DNA from: Actinostola sp. cb2023
Taxonomy: Eukaryota; Cnidaria; Anthozoa; Actiniaria; Actinostolidae
Direction: 5' to 3'
Length of the DNA: 64,000 nucleotides
NCBI GenBank assembly: GCA_033675265.1
Contig: JAUJYZ010001520.1
Coordinates: 146,501-210,500 of the forward strand
Made by a program: the position numbers and the translations under genes. Numbering within the stretch: the stretch's first letter is position 1; every line of letters starts with the position of its first letter. Under the pieces are notes generated by a model. The model was not told the DNA's origin. It saw only the letters and a program-made list of their open reading frames with translations, and searched no databases. Positions 58,342 to 64,000 of the stretch are shown piece by piece.

Positions 58342-60729
58342 TTAATTTGGATCGTCGTTTCTACCAATGAGCCAGTAGGTTCTCATTTTTCCTTTTAGAC
58401 CCTATGCAACAAACGTAGAAGATGTAAGAATCAAGAAAGAATTACTGATACAAGTATATTTCTCCTAGAGAAATGTTCGGAATACGTTCCCGCGGGAGTT
58501 ACCCCCATATATATAAAACATGTGTTTTTGGGGGGGGGGGTTGGGGGGGGGGGGGGGGGGGGGGAAGGGGGGGGGGGGGGGGGGTATATGGGTTTGTGCC
58601 GCTTTGTTTGGGGGGGGGGTATGGGTTTGTGCCGCTTTTTGGGGGGAGGTTGGAGAGTAAGGGTTATGGGTTTGTACCGCTTTATTTGGGGGTTGGGGGG
58701 GGGGGGGGGGGGGAGTGAGGGGTATGGGTTTGCGCCGCTTTCTTTGGGGGGGGGGGGATGGTGAGTGAGGGGTATAGGTTTGTACGTGCCGCTTTTGGGG
58801 GGGTTGGGGGTTGGGGAGTGAGGGGTATGGGTTTGCGCCGCTTTTATGGGGGAGGGGGGTTGGGGAGTGAGGGGTATGAGTTTGTGCCGCTTTTTTTGGG
58901 AGGGATTGGGGAGTGAGGGGTATGGGTTTGTGCCGCTTTTTGGGGGGGGGGGGTTGGGGAGTGAGGGGTATGGGTTTGTGCCGCTTTTTTGGGGGGGGTT
59001 GGGGGGTTGGGGAGTGAGGGGTATGGGTTTGCGCCGCTTTCTTTGGGGGGAGGGGGGTTAGTGAGGGGTATGGGTTTGTGCCGCTTTTTTGGGGGGGGGG
59101 GGGGGGGGGGTTGGGGAGTGAGGGGTATGGGCTTGTGCCGCTTTCTTTGGGAGGGTGGGGGGAGTGAGGGGTATGGGTTTGTGCCGCCCGACATAAATAA
59201 TTATATATAAAAAAATATAAATATATAATTTACTGACTTTCAGTGAAATATTTCCACGAAATTCCGTCTTGAATTCTGTGTCCATTAAACATTTATTACA
59301 TGTCTCACTGATGTGAATTCTCATTGGCTAAAAACAACCGATAAATATAATTGGTATTGTTTCAGAGAAATAACGACACTTTTGAGGTTATGTTTATACA
59401 TGTTTCAAAAGTGTCGTTATTTCTTTGAAACTTATAGCTCACTTGCTATTACTAAGACCCATTGGTATTGTCTGATTCATTTTGTTAAAATCTTATTGTT
59501 TAAAGGACAAATAGGTATTATTCAACTTTATAAAATAACTATGATATAACGCGCGCTCTGATTGGTCAAAGGATGCGTATTCCGCGTGCTTTATGAGAGC
59601 ACACAGCACGCGCGCGCAGATATTCAAACATTTTTGTAACGAACAAAAATGAAAACTTGCCTTAAAATCATATTGCATTTTATAAAAGAAATAGAAAACT
59701 TATCCGCTGTGCTATGTGCAGATTTATAGCACTTGGGGACTGATCAGAACACTCGAGTAGTGTTGAGAAGCACTCTGCTACGTCCTTCTCTCGTGTTCAG
59801 TGATCAGTCCCCGCGTACTCTAAATCTGCACATAGCACGCGCGCTCGTTTTCTATTTCTTCAATATTGAAAATAAAAATACTACAATTAAGTTAGTAAAT
59901 GCGGTGTTTACGGCTACGACTGTTTCAATTCATATATACCTATTTCAGAAAAGGTTGTCGAAGGACATCAGTCCATAGGCAATAGGTTATACGTCGTTCC
60001 AAGACCGAACTGCATTATGGTAACAGATTGAATGGCATGTATGTCATAAATATTTCATAAAAGTTGATGCAAAATGTGTCTTGGTCTGTTGAAATTAAAA
60101 TTGATACGACATCATACAGCCTTTCATACCTTTTTAGCTATTCAAGCTGTTACCATAATGCAGTTCGGTCAGAACGACGTATAACCTATTGTCTATGGAC
60201 TGCATGATGTCCTCGACGACCTTTTTTGAAATAGGTGTATATATTACCTATAGCTATTCCAATTATCGTTGTCCGCGCCGAAAGCAACAAGCAACAAGCT
60301 GACGACCGAAAAGGACTTTGGGAATCTCCTAATTAATTTATTTATCCGTGGTATTTGAGAAGTTATCACCTACGGACGTTGAATAGCAATCATTTGGAAC
60401 TATTCGGCAATTTGAAAATGCATGTTGTCAAAATGTCTACGGATGAATAAATGAATAAGGAGAAAGTCCCAAAGTCCTTTGCGGTCGTCAGCTTGTTGCT
60501 TGTTGCTTTCGGCCCGGACAACGATTTTTGGAATAGGTGTATATATATATATCTCAGTTTGGAGTTCTTGCACTCCACAAAAAGTGGTCGATTCCAAGCA
60601 TCGTATACTACTTTCTCACCAGTGACGTAGTCCTTAAACGTGACGCAATATTTACAGTGTCTCCAAACAAGCAATACTGAGGCATCTTCTGTCCTACCAG
60701 ACCAGCGGCTGCTGCCCCAGAATGCAGGC
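58342..60729 (-). CDS. second soluble guanylate cyclase, 3' exons only (partial)
   Basis: Three minus-strand exons encode the C-terminal end of a class III cyclase domain: 60729-60620 (ending [19 protein letters not shown], preceded by [13 protein letters not shown]), 59327-59238 ([14 protein letters not shown]... to FRGNISLK) and 58401-58342 ([19 protein letters not shown], stop). Junctions are AG/GTGAGA, AG/GTCAGT and AG. The Cys that contacts the purine (YCLFG) and the catalytic Asn and Arg (TVNIASR) are present. The first two exons equal exons 7 and 8 of the gene at 26881 in length and phase, so the genes are paralogs. No upstream exon was found up to 64000; the gene continues off the window. 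Confidence 0.9.
58525..59190. repeat. G-rich minisatellite filling the last intron of cyclase 2
   Basis: About 13 units of 40-60 bp: a G run of variable length, TTGGGGAGTGAGGGGTATGG and GTTTGTGCCGCTTT. Long G runs on + give strong quadruplex potential on the template strand. The + and - frames (Gly-rich; Pro-rich) are artefacts. Confidence 0.93.
59355..59435. repeat. short hairpin
   Basis: GTTTCAGAGAAATAACGACA and its inverse TGTCGTTATTTCTTTGAAAC with an interior AAAAGTG/CACTTTT match. Confidence 0.75.
59537..59866. mobile_element. family K repeat, copy 2 (cyclase 2 intron)
   Basis: Matches 53423-53745 over most of its length. Confidence 0.8.
59931..60241. mobile_element. TA-flanked MITE (cyclase 2 intron)
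   Basis: Ends TATATACCTATTTCAGAAAA and the inverse TTTTTTGAAATAGGTGTATA; interior mirrored blocks GGTTATACGTCGTTC and GAACTGCATTATGGTAACA. Confidence 0.8.
60246..60546. mobile_element. second TA-flanked MITE, same ends, different interior
   Basis: Ends with TTGGAATAGGTGTATATA; mirrored blocks AGCAACAAGCTGACGACCG and AAAGGACTTTGGGA. Directly adjacent to the preceding element. Confidence 0.75.
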
Positions 60730-60781
60730 CTTGAAAGATATAAAATAGAAGAAACCATATTTGGTATATAAGAATAACGAG

Positions 60782-61494
60782 TTAAAGGGGCAGTGTCAAC
60801 CCATATGACCGCGTAAGCCTGGGTACGAAGAAGCGAGAAATAATGAAAGTCCACCTTGGACTTTTATTATTATCGATGTTTTCAATCCGTTTCCATCGAC
60901 CTTAATCATGTTTGTTCAAGCGTGTAATGGATCACTAGTAATAATTCAAAGCATGTTCTTCATTTTCAACAATTCCTAGTGGGGATTATTTCATCTTAGA
61001 ACTGACTTTGAAGCCGTTGAAAAAAGTGTCGAACAGCCGTTGAGAGGCAGGCCGCCATCATCCTCGAGTGAAGAAAACCGAATTGTAAACCGGCAATTCT
61101 GGTCGATTGCGAAGGAATTTTGATCATCAATCGTAGGTGTAGTACTGTTCATGACTTTTGAAGAGAAAAACTCACGTAGAACTACTTGTAAACCGGTGAG
61201 CTTCCCACCATCTACTTATGTGTTGGGCTGTGTTTTATTTGATCGGCCGTTGGAAAATGATATCGCCGTGAATTCACTTCTTCAATTCTGTCCTTTTGAT
61301 ATATTGAAGTTCTAAATTTGCTTTCTAAATAAAGATTAGTATCTACATGAGTCCTGTAGGTCATTTATTTAGCGATTAGAACGGTTTTCGGGGGGGTTTT
61401 GTAACTCGCTACCGGGCAAGGTAGACTTCTCAATAACAAGTGTTATTGTTTTGATTTTAATGCGCATGCGTGAGGCTTGACACTGCCCCTTTAA
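60782..61494. mobile_element. TTAA-type element, copy 2
   Basis: 713 bp, same termini as 21164-21878 and highly similar throughout. Confidence 0.87.
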
Positions 61495-61497
61495 AGG

Positions 61498-63503
61498 CAA
61501 TCTCGTCCCCAGAGCCGTTATTTCTTACTGCGCATGCTCGACGAAAGAACTTGGCTCTGGAAAAGTCCAATATTTCATGCTTTGTGATTGGTTCTTAGGA
61601 ATACAAAGAAAGAAACCGGAAATGAATTAATATTCCTTCAAAACAAACAGATTGCCATGCTTACTGATATCTTCTTCTGACTAAAATTGAAAATAAAGAG
61701 AATTCATGTGACCTGAGGTGGATCAAGGTCCGTTTGGATAGACCGGAGGAACGAGGGAGATTCAGAAGGACGCGATACGCGGCGAGAGTATCGAACTCAA
61801 AGACGACAACCACACAGGACGAAGGCTAGGACAACTGATTTATTCAAAGCAAAGATTCGCTTACATAACAATTACGATGAATACTTTACGGGGTGAAATT
61901 GACATACTATATAAACAAGTAAACCATTGCACAAAACTGACGACTATAAAGACATTCCTTTGTCGACCTGGTGCCAATACGTAGGAAATCCATCCTGACA
62001 CACCAAAAACCTAGTGGTTTAGACTTGAACAAGCTACATTGTATGTGAGCTTCAATAACGATTTCAAATGTAAACTAGTTAATTTATAACTACAACTTCA
62101 CATGGCTACAATAACAACCCGATATAAACAAACCAGTTCACGTATTAATTTATTACCTCATCAACTTTCCATTTAGAGATCGACATCTCTTTCTCTCTTA
62201 ACTTATTTACTTGATCCACCATCAAGGAATTCAACAGAGAGACGATAAGCAGAGGATTTCATGTAATCATAAACGAGCGGCAAACGGCGAAACGGCGGCA
62301 AACATTAATTAACGATTTGCCGTATTAAACCAGTGGGTAAAACTACTAAAGTATCATTGTTGAGTGTTACAATGTTCTTCATGGCGTCGTATTGCTTCGT
62401 TTTAAGATGAAAGCTTTCATCCAAACCCATTTTCTCGAGGGCAAACCGAACAGCTCCATCGAGAGCCGCCATATTGTTTCCGGTAAGTCTCTTTTATGCG
62501 CATGTCACAAAATACCCAGATTCTGGGTTCCGGTCATTGGACTTTTCCAGAGCCAAGTTCTTTCGTCGAGCATGCGCAGTAAGAAATAACGGCTCTGGGG
62601 ACCAATCTCGTCCCCAGAGCCTGCGTTACTTTCGGCCAGCGACGAGAACGTAGGCTCTGGCATAATCCATTTTTGAGACAATTTGATTGGCTATTCCATT
62701 TTAGAAACTACGCACGCGCAAGATTCCGGAAATGAAATATATCCAATGAAAATTGAGTTGTCAAAACAACCCGGTGTCCCAACTTCCGTTCAAAACAAAA
62801 ATTAACATTTTTCAACGGTTTCATTGACATGTTATTTTCAACATGTCGCCTCGATCTGCAATATTAAAATATCTAAGCACAGAGAAAAATCCAGTTTATC
62901 TAAGCTTATGTGTATCTCGAAGTGTCTTGAAAAGTTTTCAAACGAAGCTCAAAATTTACACGAAGAGTGATGGTTATTCAAAGAACATATGTCGATCGTA
63001 AATCTAATATTCCGTTAGGCTAGCTGAAAGGCGGTGCCAATCGAGGTGCTTACGAAGGCGAAAGATTCAAAAGAAATACATTTGAAGGAGAGACAACAAT
63101 AACTAGAGAAGATGAAGATGATAGATTCAAATAATTAACTGATATGTAAAGTAGACACGAGTAAATATAAACCCGTAGGAAGAACTGTTCGCGTGTCCTT
63201 CTGCTGTAAAACCACTGCTTTTAATAAAGACTTCATATACTGCGCTTCTTTCACTGTTGTATCTTCTTTACCAAGTGCTTTTAAAGCGTACTCTATTCCC
63301 TAATGAAACCTTTCGAAGGATTCCACTGAAACGACAATATTTGAATCGACAACAACTGCCCAGCTAACTTGCGCATGCGCTCTAAAACCGGAAGAACAAG
63401 AAATCCTGTTCCCAAAAAATGGATTATGCCAGAGCCTACGTTCTCGTCGCTGGCCGAAAGTAACGCAGGCTCTGGGGACGAGATTGCTCTGGGGACGAGA
63501 TTG
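61498..63503. mobile_element. second Mutator-like family, interrupted by copy 3
   Basis: The left terminus CAATCTCGTCCCCAGAGCC continues GTTATTTCTTACTGCGCATG. The mirrored right terminus runs to 62602 and resumes as GAGATTG at 63497-63503, after the nested insertion. Without the insert it is about 1.1 kb. It shares only the outer 19 bp with the 890-bp family; the subterminal repeat and interior are different. No outer target duplication was found. Confidence 0.75.
62603..63486. mobile_element. Mutator-like non-autonomous element, copy 3 (nested)
   Basis: 884 bp inserted into the right terminus of the 61498 element. The 10-bp target duplication CTCTGGGGAC (62593-62602 and 63487-63496) comes from the host element's own terminus. 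Confidence 0.9.
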
Positions 63504-63513
63504 GAGATTGCTT

Positions 63514-63800
63514 TACAGTGCGACTACACCAACCAAGGCCACCCAAACAAATTTTGAATCAAATTTTCTAATCACATTTGTGACGCCGAATAACAGAATG
63601 ATGTCGAATTCTACAATTTAAACTGTTTCTTGTTCACTCTTGATCATATACATACACATATAAGGTAAAATATATTATTTTAAAGCGAAAATTTGAAAAT
63701 TTGTGCAGATTCTATTGTTTAAATACTCAATTGTGATTGGATAATTTGTATGAAAATTTGTTTGGGTGGCCTTGGTTGGTGTAGTCACACTGTAAAGGGG
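63514..63800. mobile_element. inverted-repeat MITE
   Basis: Ends TTTACAGTGCGACTACACCA and the inverse; both arms contain CCAAGGCCACCCAAACAAAT. Confidence 0.82.
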
Positions 63801-64000
63801 GACTCTCATGAAAATTGTTCGAAATTTAATTAAGCTGAAACTTCATTGAATAATTCTTCAAGGGTACAATAATCAGTAGTTAAAATCTTTTTTCGATATT
63901 CCAGAGGGAAGTGCTATATTTTTATGAATCTTTAGAGGTGTCAGTGACGTCATCTACTCAACCCAACATTCAGCTCCATACATTTCTTTGTATTTTGTGA
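63795..64000. mobile_element. family J MITE, partial, cut by window end
   Basis: Contains GCTGAAACTTCATTGAATAATT and CATACATTTCTTTGT, matching 36600-37135. Confidence 0.65.

Noticed and set aside
58473..59210. Gly-rich and Pro-rich proteins
   Set aside because: Translations of the G-rich minisatellite inside an intron of cyclase 2.
62392..62589. 65-residue frame as a possible upstream exon
   Set aside because: On the wrong strand for cyclase 2, overlaps the terminal repeat of a transposon and has no domain.

Overview
This is a metazoan nuclear window. Its genes are intron-containing with GT-AG junctions, there are no bacterial-type operons, and most of the DNA is transposons, foldback elements and satellites. 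A cnidarian, perhaps an anthozoan, would fit the combination of expanded soluble guanylate cyclases, a Penelope-like element and many hairpin MITEs. That placement is inference; no marker in the window proves it.

There are three host genes. (1) A complete nine-exon soluble guanylate cyclase subunit lies on + from 26881 to 35675. The splices I propose give 633 residues: an H-NOX heme domain with the proximal His and YxSxR motif, an H-NOXA region, a linker helix and a class III cyclase domain. The first metal-binding Asp of the cyclase domain is Tyr, while the purine-recognition Glu and Cys and the catalytic Asn and Arg are kept. This is the pattern of a beta subunit that needs a partner. (2) A single-exon class A GPCR lies on + from 43580 to 44764, with a well-spaced TATA box and initiator and a 3' region in which a 141-bp unit carrying the poly(A) signal is present three times. 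(3) The last three exons of a second guanylate cyclase lie on - (60729 to 58342). Two of them match exons 7 and 8 of the first gene in length (110 and 90 nt) and phase. Its upstream exons must lie beyond 64000.

Mobile DNA fills most of the rest. 1-26800 holds foldback and MITE families, large tetranucleotide arrays (4115-4686, 8470-9130, 22022-22433, 23290-23910), a PIF/Harbinger element with both of its genes frameshifted (11882-14770) and a frameshifted 3' fragment of a Penelope-like element (15996-16659). The introns of cyclase 1 carry a 19-bp minisatellite, an 8-bp repeat, a hexamer array, a 615-bp foldback, a Mutator-like element and, most notably, tandem amplifications of the gene's own exon edges. 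35700-43500 holds more MITEs and simple repeats. 46000-50690 is the longest stretch without recognisable repeats or genes. 56032-57013 is a 101-bp satellite with a trimeric higher-order pattern. The last intron of cyclase 2 is mostly a G-rich minisatellite. 60740-64000 is a nested stack of TTAA-type and Mutator-like elements.

The two cyclases could feed a gas-sensing cGMP pathway. Nothing in the sequence links the GPCR to them functionally.
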